This document shows positions 24,201-30,154 of a stretch of DNA of 32,737 nucleotides, piece after piece (positions within the stretch are counted from its first letter, which is position 1; each line of letters begins with the position of its first letter). The stretch lies in assembly GCA_005880855.1 (NCBI GenBank), contig VBGM01000049.1, positions 1-32,737 on the forward strand, written 5' to 3'. A program made the translations under genes and the position numbers. The stretch is from Chloroflexota bacterium. GTDB taxonomy: Bacteria; Chloroflexota; Dormibacteria; Dormibacterales; Dormibacteraceae. The notes below the pieces were generated by a model. The model ran no database searches. It worked only from the letters and a program-made list of their open reading frames with translations, and was not told where the DNA came from.

Positions 24201-26739
24201 CAACCGGCGTCGTGGCGCTCGTGGTGACCGACATGGTTGAACTGGCAGTCGTGGGGTTGGGGCTGAATGTGGCGCCGACACCGCCCAGGAGCCCCCCTGC
24301 GCTGAGCGTGACGCTGCCCGCAAATCCTCCGCTGGGTGTGACGCTGACGGTGTAGCTCGCGCCGATGCCCTGGGTCACCGTCCGGCTGGACGGGCTGGCC
24401 GAAAGCGAGAAGTCGGGCGGCGGCTGCACGACCAGGCTCACGCTGGTTGCGTGGCTCAGGCTGCCGCTGACTCCGGTGATGGTCAGCGTGTAAGTGGCAG
24501 CCGGCGTCGTCGCGCTGGTGGTGACCGACATCGTGGAGCTAGAGTTCGTCGGGTTGGGGCTGAATGTCGCGCCTGCTCCGCCGGGGAGCCCACTTGCACC
24601 GAGAGTGACGCTGCCCGCAAATCCCGAGATGCGTGTGACGCTGACCGTGTAGCTCGCGCCAAAGCCCTGCGTCACCGTCTGACTGGACGGGCTCGCGGAC
24701 AGCGAGTAATCAGGCGGTGGCACGGGCTGCACGACCAGCGTTGCCGTTGTCGTCCTCGTCAGGGATCCAGACGTTCCCGTGATGGTGATGACCGATGAGC
24801 CAGTGGCCGTCGAGGACGACGTGGTCACCGTGAGCGTCGAGGACGAACCGGTGACGGAGCTGGGGTTGAAGGTCGCCGACGCACCCGCTGGCGCCCCACT
24901 CGAGCTCAGCGCGACCGTGCCTGTGAATCCGCCGGTTCGATTGATGTTGACGGTGTAGGTGGTTGTGTTCCCGACGATGACCGTCTGGCTCGTGGGAGTG
25001 GTCGAAAGGCTGAAGTCGGGTCCGGCAGAAGCGCCGGTGGTGATTGCGAAGTTCCGAGTCGTCCACTGCGCGTAGCCGAAAAACACAGGGCCCATGAGCT
25101 GGTTGCTTCCCCAGACCACGCCCGCGTTGGACGGGTCGGGACTCGCGCCCGAGTAGTCACCCCATCGACAAGGGTTGGGTGTGCAGTTGCCCTGGAACGC
25201 GTTCTCCTGGTCCGCGGCGCTGCTCGTACCGAGCAGGACTTCACCAGGGTCCATCGCGCCGGAGGGAGTGGAGCTGGTCCGGCTCTGGGCTCCGATCACG
25301 GCGAGCTGGGACGCACTGCCCCGGTTGTAGAAGATCGCCGCATCGCTCCCGACGATCGAAGGCGAGATGGCGGCGTTCCAGAGGAAGTCCGTCGCGCTGG
25401 AGACCCGACCCGTCTGGACGATCGGCGCCGGCAAGCTCGGGGCGAACTCGTACCACCTGACCATGGACCGCCCGCCAGAACCCGCGATCGTGTGCTGCGT
25501 CCAGAAAGCTTCGGCGCCGACTTTGGGATCGAAGTGGGCGACCACCTGTGTGAGGCGTCCGTCGAGGGTGTCGACCTGGTAGCTGGTGCCCGGCTGCGGC
25601 GCGCTCGCGGGAATCGCGAATGTCCCCACTGAGACGTCGCCGTCGGCGACCAGCACTGGACCGGGTTGAGCCGTCATGTGCCACACCATCACCTTCGATT
25701 GGGCCGTGAGCGTCGAATCGTGGGCTCCGAAGATGTAGTCGTTGGTCACGTTGTCGGACGCGTTTGCGGGCACCGGCGTGAAAGCAAGCGTCCCGTCGGT
25801 GTTCTTCAGCAGGTGGGTGGCGTCGGCGAAATACGTGGCCGAAACCGCTGACCCGCAGGTGGAGTCGTTGGCCGCGGGCTTGGGGATCGCCCAGATGTTG
25901 GCAGTGATGAATGGAAAACCGGCACCGTCGTCGTAGACGTTGCTGCCGACGATGAGGAAATGCGCGTCGTGGCCGAGCTTCGGGTAGTCCTCGATGTTGT
26001 GCCCGGTAAAGATCCCGTAGTGGCACCAGCCGTTCGCCAGATCGCTCGGATCTGCGGTCTTGGTCCACCCGAAGACGATGTAGTTGTTGCCGGTCGCAAA
26101 GCCGATCTCCGCGTACAGGAATCGGTTGGCCTGAGGATCCCACTGGATCTGTGGGTCGGACGTGGTGACGCCGGCCGGAGCGCCCACGAAGCTCGCGAGG
26201 TCGGTGCGGCTGAGAAGCGAGAGGTTGGTGCGGTCGTAGATCCCGACCATCTGGTTGACCATCTCCACGTACCGGGTCGGTCCGATGGCTCCGGTACTGT
26301 CGGGAGGCGTCGCACCCGATCCTCCATCCGCGGCCGACAGCCCCGGCTGGTTCAGACCGTTGAATAGAGCAGCCGCGGTAGGCGCGGTTGACGTTGCCGG
26401 TTGCGACGGCGGCGGCTTGGATGCGGCGGCCGCGTTGAGTTTTGCAGTGCGAAGTGCATCCGGATGCATGAACTTGGCGGGCAGCGACTTCGATGCCTTG
26501 GCTTTACCCGGATTGGAGCTTGCCGAGAGGACGGTCGCCTTCACAAGTCCAACCGCCGGCACCACGTGCGAGCTTGAGCTGAACGAGGTGCCGGGCGCCG
26601 CGGTTGCGATGTTTGGGATGGCCATCAGCAACGCGGAAGCGATTGGGAGGGCTAGACGAACTGAATTCCGCAGGCGCAAAAGACGCCCATTTCCAGAGCT
26701 CCGCGGTGTTCCGAGCAAGGTGATCCACCCGCCGGTCAT
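21205..26739 (-). CDS. Giant secreted multidomain protein with four tandem 193-residue units
   Basis: A 1844-residue exported protein, the largest in the window. A signal peptide (hydrophobic VRLALPIASALLMAIPNIAT) lies at about 27-48. Residues 115-570 form a propeller-like region (PPDSTGAIGPTRYVEMVNQM, SDPQIQWDPQANRFLYAE) related to the neighbour's. Five Ig-like domains of about 100 residues follow (573-1072), each opening D(F/Y)SLSxxPxSQTV. The end (1073-1844) is four copies of a 193-residue unit, each made of two related 96-residue modules starting C-x-TPTLTTSA and GCGAP. Every module has two cysteines, suggesting one disulfide each. No cell-wall anchor is seen. An adhesin or matrix role is inference. 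ATG 26739 lies in a hairpin loop; a TTG about 20 codons downstream, just before the signal peptide, is an alternative. Confidence 0.84.
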   Translation of the reverse strand: MTGGWITLLGTPRSSGNGRLLRLRNSVRLALPIASALLMAIPNIATAAPGTSFSSSSHVVPAVGLVKATVLSASSNPGKAKASKSLPAKFMHPDALRTAKLNAAAASKPPPSQPATSTAPTAAALFNGLNQPGLSAADGGSGATPPDSTGAIGPTRYVEMVNQMVGIYDRTNLSLLSRTDLASFVGAPAGVTTSDPQIQWDPQANRFLYAEIGFATGNNYIVFGWTKTADPSDLANGWCHYGIFTGHNIEDYPKLGHDAHFLIVGSNVYDDGAGFPFITANIWAIPKPAANDSTCGSAVSATYFADATHLLKNTDGTLAFTPVPANASDNVTNDYIFGAHDSTLTAQSKVMVWHMTAQPGPVLVADGDVSVGTFAIPASAPQPGTSYQVDTLDGRLTQVVAHFDPKVGAEAFWTQHTIAGSGGRSMVRWYEFAPSLPAPIVQTGRVSSATDFLWNAAISPSIVGSDAAIFYNRGSASQLAVIGAQSRTSSTPSGAMDPGEVLLGTSSAADQENAFQGNCTPNPCRWGDYSGASPDPSNAGVVWGSNQLMGPVFFGYAQWTTRNFAITTGASAGPDFSLSTTPTSQTVIVGNTTTYTVNINRTGGFTGTVALSSSGAPAGASATFNPSSVTGSSSTLTVTTSSSTATGSSVITITGTSGSLTRTTTATLVVQPVPPPDYSLSASPSSQTVTQGFGASYTVSVTRISGFAGSVTLGASGLPGGAGATFSPNPTNSSSTMSVTTSATTPAATYTLTITGVSGSLSHATSVSLVVQPPPDFSLSASPSSRTVTQGIGASYTVSVTPSGGFAGSVTLSAGGLLGGVGATFSPNPTTASSTMSVTTSATTPVGTYTITITGISGSLSHTTSVTLVVQQAPDFSLSASPPSQTVTQGNGAGYNLSVTPIAGFAGSVTLSAGGVPSGASATFSPNPTSGSSAMFVSTSATTPTGTYTLSITGTSGTLTHTINVTLVVQPAPTPDYSLSASPSSQSVTQGQGVAYTVNVAPTAGFAGSVTLSASGLPSGAAATFSPNPATATSTMSITTSASTPFGTYVVTINGVSGSLSHAATVTLVVVGSCNTPTLTTSAPSPYPSGSGPVQLTASGQCGGGTEFWFLYKDPSTGWHTIGSGYSTSNTAIWNADYRAGGYTFEVDTRPVGSTAAWVAYYDLPFTLSGCGAPALTPDVPSPQSPGATVHWTASVTCSGVPQYEFQVRSASGVWSIAQAWGASSTFTWSSPAIDGAYMVEVDVRNAGANEDPWDSYTDVAYNLASCKTPTLTTSAASPYASGSGPIQLTATGQCGGGTEFWFLYKDPGTGWHTIGSGYSTSNTALWNADYRAGGYTFEVDIRPVGSTAAWVAYFDLAFTLSGCGAPTLNPDAPSPQSPGTTVHWTASVSCSGVPQYEFQVRSASGVWSIPQAWGASNTFTWSSPATDGSYMVEVDVRNTGANEDPFDNYTDVAYSLASCSTPTLTTSAPSPYPSGSGPIQLTASGQCGGGTEFWFLYKDPSTGWHTIGSGYSTSNTAIWNADYRAGGYTFEVDTRPVGSTAAWVAYYDLPFTLSGCGAPALTPDVPSPQSPGATVHWTASVTCSGVPQYEFQVRSASGVWSIAQAWGASSTFTWSSPAIDGAYVVEVDVRNVGASEDPFDAYTDVAYSLTSCTTPTLTTSAPSPYASGAGPIQLTATGQCGGGTEFWFLYKDPGTGWHTIGSGYSTNNTALWNADYRAGGYTFEVDIRPVGSTAAWVAYYDLPFTLSGCGAPALTPDLASPQLAGTTVHWTATVTCSGTPEYEFQVRSASGVWTIVQPWGASNTFTWTPPATAGDYVIEVLVRNAGANEDPYDAYIDVPYTLR
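21208..23520 (-). repeat. Four tandem 579-bp coding repeats
   Basis: Units lie at 22942-23520 (first in the protein), 22363-22941, 21784-22362 and 21208-21783, with an exact period of 579 bases: the conserved GTGAAGG stretch recurs at 21503, 22082, 22661 and 23240. Units 1 and 3 are nearly identical over about 470 bases (five mismatches by eye), while 2 and 4 share other variants. This points to duplication of a two-unit, 1158-base block. Confidence 0.95.
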
Positions 26740-26783
26740 GCCGGCGCGTCACTGGCCGGTGCTGCCCCCGAGGAGCCCCGCTC

Positions 26784-26811
26784 ACGATAGGGCGGTGCCC
26801 CCAGTTGTCAA
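26784..26811 (-). promoter_or_regulatory. Sigma70-type promoter of the giant secreted protein
   Basis: On the minus strand a perfect -35 TTGACA (26811-26806), a 16-base spacer and TATCGT (26789-26784) form a recognisable housekeeping promoter. Predicted initiation near 26777 leaves an untranslated leader of about 38 bases before ATG 26739. Confidence 0.6.
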
Positions 26812-26892
26812 TAGCAAACGGTGCCGGGCCTCAAAGCTGGTGGGCGTGAAGTCGAAAAGACAAATCGCGCGGTAGTCGTATTCCCCCCTTGT

Positions 26893-26953
26893 GGCGCCAA
26901 ACAGGCGGAATTCCGGGCGGGCAAGCGAACGGCTGACGCCAAACGTGCGGAAA
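26893..26953 (-). repeat. tRNA-flanking short repeat cluster (two copies)
   Basis: On the minus strand TTTCCGCACGTTTGGCGTC begins the copy at 26953-26932 (continuing CAGC), and ATTCCGCCTGTTTGGCGCC is the copy at 26911-26893, starts 42 bases apart. The first matches the copy at 1545-1566 at 18 of 22 positions. Both lie downstream of tRNA-Ser. The rest of the 26740-27013 gap shows no gene. Confidence 0.5.
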
Positions 26954-27000
26954 CCGGCGACCAGACACGCTGATGCCGGGGGGCCGCTCCCTGGAGTGGT

Positions 27001-27028
27001 GCGGAGAGGTAGGTGGCGGAGAGGTAGG
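27001..27028. repeat. Tandem duplication of the tRNA-Ser 3' end
   Basis: GCGGAGAGGTAGG occurs at 27001-27013 and again at 27016-27028. The second copy is the 3' part of tRNA-Ser (T-arm edge, acceptor stem and discriminator), so the first duplicates the gene's end just outside it. This could be slippage or a worn attachment-site remnant. Confidence 0.5.
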
Positions 27029-27105
27029 GATTTGAACCCTAGATAGCCTTGCGGCTATAACGGTTGTCGAGACCGTCGCCTTCAACCGGACTCGGCCACC
27101 TCTCC
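27014..27105 (-). tRNA. tRNA-Ser (anticodon CGA)
   Basis: A complete class II tRNA: acceptor GGAGAGG/CCTCTCC, anticodon stem ACGGT/ACCGT with loop CTCGACA (anticodon CGA), a long variable arm with stem ATAGCC/GGCTAT, T-arm TAGGG-TTCAAAT-CCCTA, discriminator G and encoded CCA. It lies 42 bases after tRNA-Asp on the same strand and is probably co-transcribed with it. Confidence 0.97.
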
Positions 27106-27147
27106 GGGACCGCAGCTACATATACCTGGGGCTGGCGGGGGTCTTAA

Positions 27148-27226
27148 TGGCGGTCCCGACCGGATTCGAACCGGCGTTCTCGGCCTTGACAGGGCCGCGT
27201 GTTTGGCCAGGCTACACCACGGGACC
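27148..27226 (-). tRNA. tRNA-Asp (anticodon GUC)
   Basis: Acceptor GGTCCCG/CGGGACC, D-stem GTGT/ACAC with an 11-base loop, anticodon stem CGGCC/GGCCG with loop CTGTCAA (anticodon GTC), T-arm GCCGG-TTCGAAT-CCGGT, discriminator G and encoded CCA. It is the first of two tRNA genes on this strand, with its own promoter just upstream. Confidence 0.97.
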
Positions 27227-27237
27227 GACGGCGGCTA

Positions 27238-27265
27238 AGTCTACCAGCGGCCAGAACAGCGCCAA
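27238..27265 (-). promoter_or_regulatory. Promoter of the tRNA-Asp/tRNA-Ser unit
   Basis: On the minus strand TTGGCG (27265-27260), a 16-base spacer and TAGACT (27243-27238) give a plausible promoter starting about five bases before tRNA-Asp. The -35 is the TTTGGCG end of the sixth copy of the tRNA-flanking repeat (27277-27258, with a two-base insertion). Confidence 0.5.
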
Positions 27266-27294
27266 ACTCAGGCGGGACCCCGGAACACCACTTC

Positions 27295-27300
27295 TATAAT
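27295..27300 (+). promoter_or_regulatory. Perfect -10 (TATAAT) of a leaderless transcript
   Basis: TATAAT ends nine bases before GTG 27310, so transcription should begin within a base or two of the start codon. There is no Shine-Dalgarno and no convincing -35 at 16-18 bases. Confidence 0.6.
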
Positions 27301-27309
27301 TCGTTCGGC

Positions 27310-28587
27310 GTGAGCGACTCCCATCAATTCGGCGGGGGCGGACCCGACGAGCTTCGGAAGCGGTTCCAGATCCTGGAGCGCGTGGCGATCTTCTTCACGC
27401 TGCCAGACAACATCCTCCACGCCCTCGCCCGGCGCCTGGCCCCGGCTTCCGCCGCCAAGGGATCCGTGATCGTCCACCAGGGCGACCCCGGCGACACGAT
27501 GTTCGTGGTCGAGTCCGGGCGCTGCGAGGTGTACGTCGAGGAGTCCCCCGGGCACACGATCACGATCGCCCTCATGGGCCCCGACGACTTCTTCGGCGAG
27601 ATGGCGCTCATCTCCGAAGAGACCCGCACCGCCAGCGTGCGGGCGCTCGAGGACTGCAAGCTGCTCACGCTCGACCGCAAGACGCTCTACGAGACGCTGC
27701 CCGCCGATTCCGACGCCATCATCGAGCTGACCAAACTCGTCGAGCAGCGCAAGGACACCCTGCCCAACCTGATCGCCAGGGCGCGCATGGTCGCGCCCGA
27801 GCAGGCGGCGTCGACCGTGGCGGTTTACTCGCCCAAGGGTGGGTCGGGTCGCACGACCATGGCCGTCAACCTTGCAGCGGCGCTCGGCAAGCGGTTCCCA
27901 GGAGAAGTCCTCCTGGTCGACCTCGCGCTGCCGTACAACCATGCCGCCCTCATCTCGTACCTCACTCCGACCGGGTGCCTGGCTGCAGCGAGCCAGGTCC
28001 CCCCAGGCAACTTCGAAGAGGCAGTGCTCGGCGCCATCCTTCACCACCCCGGCGGCATGATGCTGCTGCCCGGTGTGCTGCGAGCGGAGCAGGCCGACCT
28101 CATCACCGTCGACCTGGTCAACCGCGCGATGGGCATCCTCGTCAACGCCTTTCGGTACATCGTCTTCGACCTCGGCGTCGCATTCACCGACATCGTCATC
28201 AGCGTCCTCGACCACTCCCAGCGCGTGCTCGTGCTGGTGACGCCTGAGCTGTCATCACTGAAGGACGTGGGCGAGCTGCTCCAGATCTTCACCAACGTGC
28301 TCAACATCGTCCCCGGCCGAGTCATCCTCGCCCTCAACAACAAGGTCCCCAAGTCGGTCGTGAGCCGGGAAGACGTGGTGCGGACGCTGAAGCAGGAGCT
28401 GGCGGTCGAGATCGACTTCGACGGCACCAAGCCGGACGAGGCTGCCGTCCGCGGCGAGATCCTGGTCCTCACCGACCCGAAGAGCGCCATCTCCCGCGGC
28501 GCCGAGACGCTGGCGCAGCAGATTGCCGGCGCAACCAGCGGCGAAGGCAAGCAGGCCAAAAAGGGGTTCAAGCTGGGCCGGGGCTGA
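27310..28587 (+). CDS. Cyclic-nucleotide-binding domain fused to a MinD/CpaE-like ATPase
   Basis: A 425-residue fusion protein. Residues about 18-135 are a CRP/cNMP-binding beta-roll: VIVHQGDPGDTMFVVESG, then the phosphate-binding-cassette-like FFGEMALISEETRTASVRAL. Residues about 168-405 are a SIMIBI ATPase of MinD/ParA/CpaE type with a deviant Walker A KGGSGRTT (176-183; signature K176 kept, the usual GKTT lysine replaced by R), VLLVDLAL and RYIVFDLG. Such ATPases position machinery at membranes or poles, and CpaE/TadZ members work in pilus assembly; a nucleotide second messenger may gate this one. No pilus genes are near. GTG 27310 was preferred to GTG 27199, which lies inside tRNA-Asp. 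It heads a four-gene operon. Confidence 0.9.
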   Translation: MSDSHQFGGGGPDELRKRFQILERVAIFFTLPDNILHALARRLAPASAAKGSVIVHQGDPGDTMFVVESGRCEVYVEESPGHTITIALMGPDDFFGEMALISEETRTASVRALEDCKLLTLDRKTLYETLPADSDAIIELTKLVEQRKDTLPNLIARARMVAPEQAASTVAVYSPKGGSGRTTMAVNLAAALGKRFPGEVLLVDLALPYNHAALISYLTPTGCLAAASQVPPGNFEEAVLGAILHHPGGMMLLPGVLRAEQADLITVDLVNRAMGILVNAFRYIVFDLGVAFTDIVISVLDHSQRVLVLVTPELSSLKDVGELLQIFTNVLNIVPGRVILALNNKVPKSVVSREDVVRTLKQELAVEIDFDGTKPDEAAVRGEILVLTDPKSAISRGAETLAQQIAGATSGEGKQAKKGFKLGRG

Positions 28588-28614
28588 GAACCCCTCCTCA
28601 TACTTGGCACCATC

Positions 28615-29271
28615 TTGGGTGCCTTCTCTCCCGACGGCCAGTGGTGGTGGGACGGCGTCAATTGGGTCGCGACGCCTGAGATCACGCTCAAGATCCCCGA
28701 GACCGAGTTCGAGCGGTCGGGCCGCCTTGCGCAGGCGCGGAGACTCGTGACCATCCGGCAATGGCTGCAAGTCGTGGGGTACGTGGGTATCGGCAGCATC
28801 GTCGGCATTCCGCTCGTACCGATATTTCTGGTTGCGTATTACGTCGTGCTGATCCGCCTCTTCAACGCCTATCGAGAGTGGACGCTCGAGCTGCTGAAGC
28901 TGGCGACGGATCAGCTGCTTGGGCGCGACGAACCAATGCTGGCCGGCGAGACGATGGTCTGGCCGCCGGTGAGGCTCTGGCCGGGCGTCCAGCGGGATTT
29001 CGCCGTAGCGGCAACACACGCCCACGTCCTCATGTACTGGTTCAGCGACTACGACAGCCAAGGATGCCGGGTGGTTTTCGCGGCCCTGCCAGATGAGGTG
29101 GAGATGCGGGTGCTGAACGGGCTGCTCGGTTTGAAGCGCCTCGCCATCGGCCACGGAGGGCGCTGGTGGACCCTCCGGGGGATCTGGGGGGCGTTCGAGC
29201 CAGAGCAGGTGGTGGCAGCCTGGTCGAGGAGCCGGACACAGCCGACACCCGTGGTAACATCCCAAGCGTGA
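28615..29271 (+). CDS. WWDG-motif membrane protein, function unknown
   Basis: A 218-residue protein. It opens with FSPDGQWWWDGVNWV, the tryptophan motif of DUF2510-like modules. One long hydrophobic stretch (about 50-83, perhaps a helical hairpin) follows, then a soluble C-terminal domain rich in tryptophan (MVWPPVRLWPG, MYWFSDYD, RWWTLRGIWGAFE). No catalytic motif is recognised. The start is uncertain: TTG 28615 lies in the loop of the hairpin GGCACC-ATCTTG-GGTGCC (28606-28623) without a Shine-Dalgarno, 27 bases after the cNMP/MinD stop. The TGA overlaps the Fe-S carrier GTG (GTGA), so the two are coupled. Confidence 0.68.
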   Translation: MGAFSPDGQWWWDGVNWVATPEITLKIPETEFERSGRLAQARRLVTIRQWLQVVGYVGIGSIVGIPLVPIFLVAYYVVLIRLFNAYREWTLELLKLATDQLLGRDEPMLAGETMVWPPVRLWPGVQRDFAVAATHAHVLMYWFSDYDSQGCRVVFAALPDEVEMRVLNGLLGLKRLAIGHGGRWWTLRGIWGAFEPEQVVAAWSRSRTQPTPVVTSQA

Positions 29272-29648
29272 TCGAACAAGGTGTCGTCTCACTAACCACG
29301 GAAGCGCAGACACGTCTCAAGGAGCTCCTCGCCAAGGAGGGCAACCCCCAGCTGGCGCTTCGAATCTTCGTCAGCGGCGGCGGTTGCTCCGGCATGCAGT
29401 ACGGCATGGCCTTCGACGACATGCGCCGCGCCGAGGACATCACCATCGACCAGGACGGCGTCCAGATCGTCATCGACGATTTCAGCGCCCCCTACATCCG
29501 CGGCAGCGAGATCGACTACGTCGACAGCCTGATGGGCGCCGGCTTTACGGTCCACAACCCGAACGCGGTTCATTCGTGCTCCTGTGGGCACTCGTTCGAC
29601 ACCGGCGAAGATGCCGGAAACGCCCAAGCCTGCGGCTGCGGCCACTAA
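29268..29648 (+). CDS. A-type iron-sulfur carrier (IscA/ErpA/HesB family)
   Basis: A 126-residue Fe-S cluster carrier. The three ligand cysteines are in place: C40 in SGGGCSGMQYG and C104/C106 in HSCSCGHSF, with the usual spacing of about 64 residues. The family accepts assembled [2Fe-2S]/[4Fe-4S] clusters and passes them to apoproteins in the cytosol. A C-terminal extension adds C122 and C124 (ACGCGH), which the standard family lacks. GTG 29268 was chosen because it overlaps the upstream stop and starts the domain correctly. No isc or suf genes are adjacent, suggesting a stand-alone ErpA-like role. Confidence 0.93.
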   Translation: MIEQGVVSLTTEAQTRLKELLAKEGNPQLALRIFVSGGGCSGMQYGMAFDDMRRAEDITIDQDGVQIVIDDFSAPYIRGSEIDYVDSLMGAGFTVHNPNAVHSCSCGHSFDTGEDAGNAQACGCGH

Positions 29649-30147
29649 CCACCGCACCCACCGCCTCCGGGAATTCGTACTGCTGACACTGGGCGTCATC
29701 ACGCCCATCGGGATCCTGGCCGTCAACGCATCGGCCTTTGTGATGGCGCACCTCGACGCATTCCGGATCGCCATCGCCGGCTGCGCCTTGCTGAGCGGCC
29801 TGATCCTAAACGGCCTCACCGCATGGTGGCTGCTCCGTCTCGCCAGCCTCCACGCGCCCCCGCTGTTTCGCGAGTACCGCACCTGGATCGTCGGCGCGGC
29901 CGTGATCGTCGTCGCGCTCACCGCCGCCGGCGGCGGCTACCTCACCTACCTCGGCCTGCGCGACCCGCGCCGCCTGCCCGACTCGCTCTCGATGGTCGTC
30001 GCCGCATTCATGCTGCTCCTTCCATTTGCAGTCACGTTCGCAGGCCGGCGCCTCGCCGGTCTCGGCGGGATCATCCCCGTTGACGAACCGGCTGGAAAAG
30101 AAAGGAGCTCCCACCGAAGCGGGAGCTCCCTTAGGACTCGGACTTAG
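29611..30147 (+). CDS. Small four-helix membrane protein, function unknown
   Basis: A 178-residue protein with four hydrophobic helices: LREFVLLTLGVITPIGILAV, FRIAIAGCALLSGLILNGL, WIVGAAVIVVALTAAGGGYL and SLSMVVAAFMLLLPFAVTFA. Cytosolic arginine-rich loops and tail would be expected. No family recognised. ATG 29611 gives a 38-base overlap with the Fe-S carrier gene in another frame; 29584 is an alternative start. The last codons run through a hairpin that appears to be the groEL terminator on the other strand, so the basic Ser-rich C-terminus (SSHRSGSSLRTRT) may be dictated by RNA structure. Confidence 0.68.
   Translation: MPETPKPAAAATNHRTHRLREFVLLTLGVITPIGILAVNASAFVMAHLDAFRIAIAGCALLSGLILNGLTAWWLLRLASLHAPPLFREYRTWIVGAAVIVVALTAAGGGYLTYLGLRDPRRLPDSLSMVVAAFMLLLPFAVTFAGRRLAGLGGIIPVDEPAGKERSSHRSGSSLRTRT
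30096..30129 (-). terminator. Rho-independent terminator of groES-groEL
   Basis: GGAGCTCCC at 30104-30112 and GGGAGCTCC at 30121-30129 form a perfect nine-base-pair stem with an eight-base loop, followed on the minus strand by TTTCTTTT (30103-30096). It lies 26 bases beyond the groEL stop. A smaller hairpin, CGGAC-TTA-GTCCG, sits at 30139-30151. Confidence 0.85.
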
Positions 30148-30154
30148 TCCGACC

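Noticed and set aside
26710-26740. GGATCACCTTG at the start of the giant protein, resembling the 3' end of 16S rRNA
   Set aside because: Only eight bases match and no other rRNA sequence is present; it lies within the coding frame.
26831-27085. An 84-codon minus-strand frame upstream of the secreted protein
   Set aside because: It runs through tRNA-Ser and the repeat elements, has no ribosome-binding site and no protein-like pattern.
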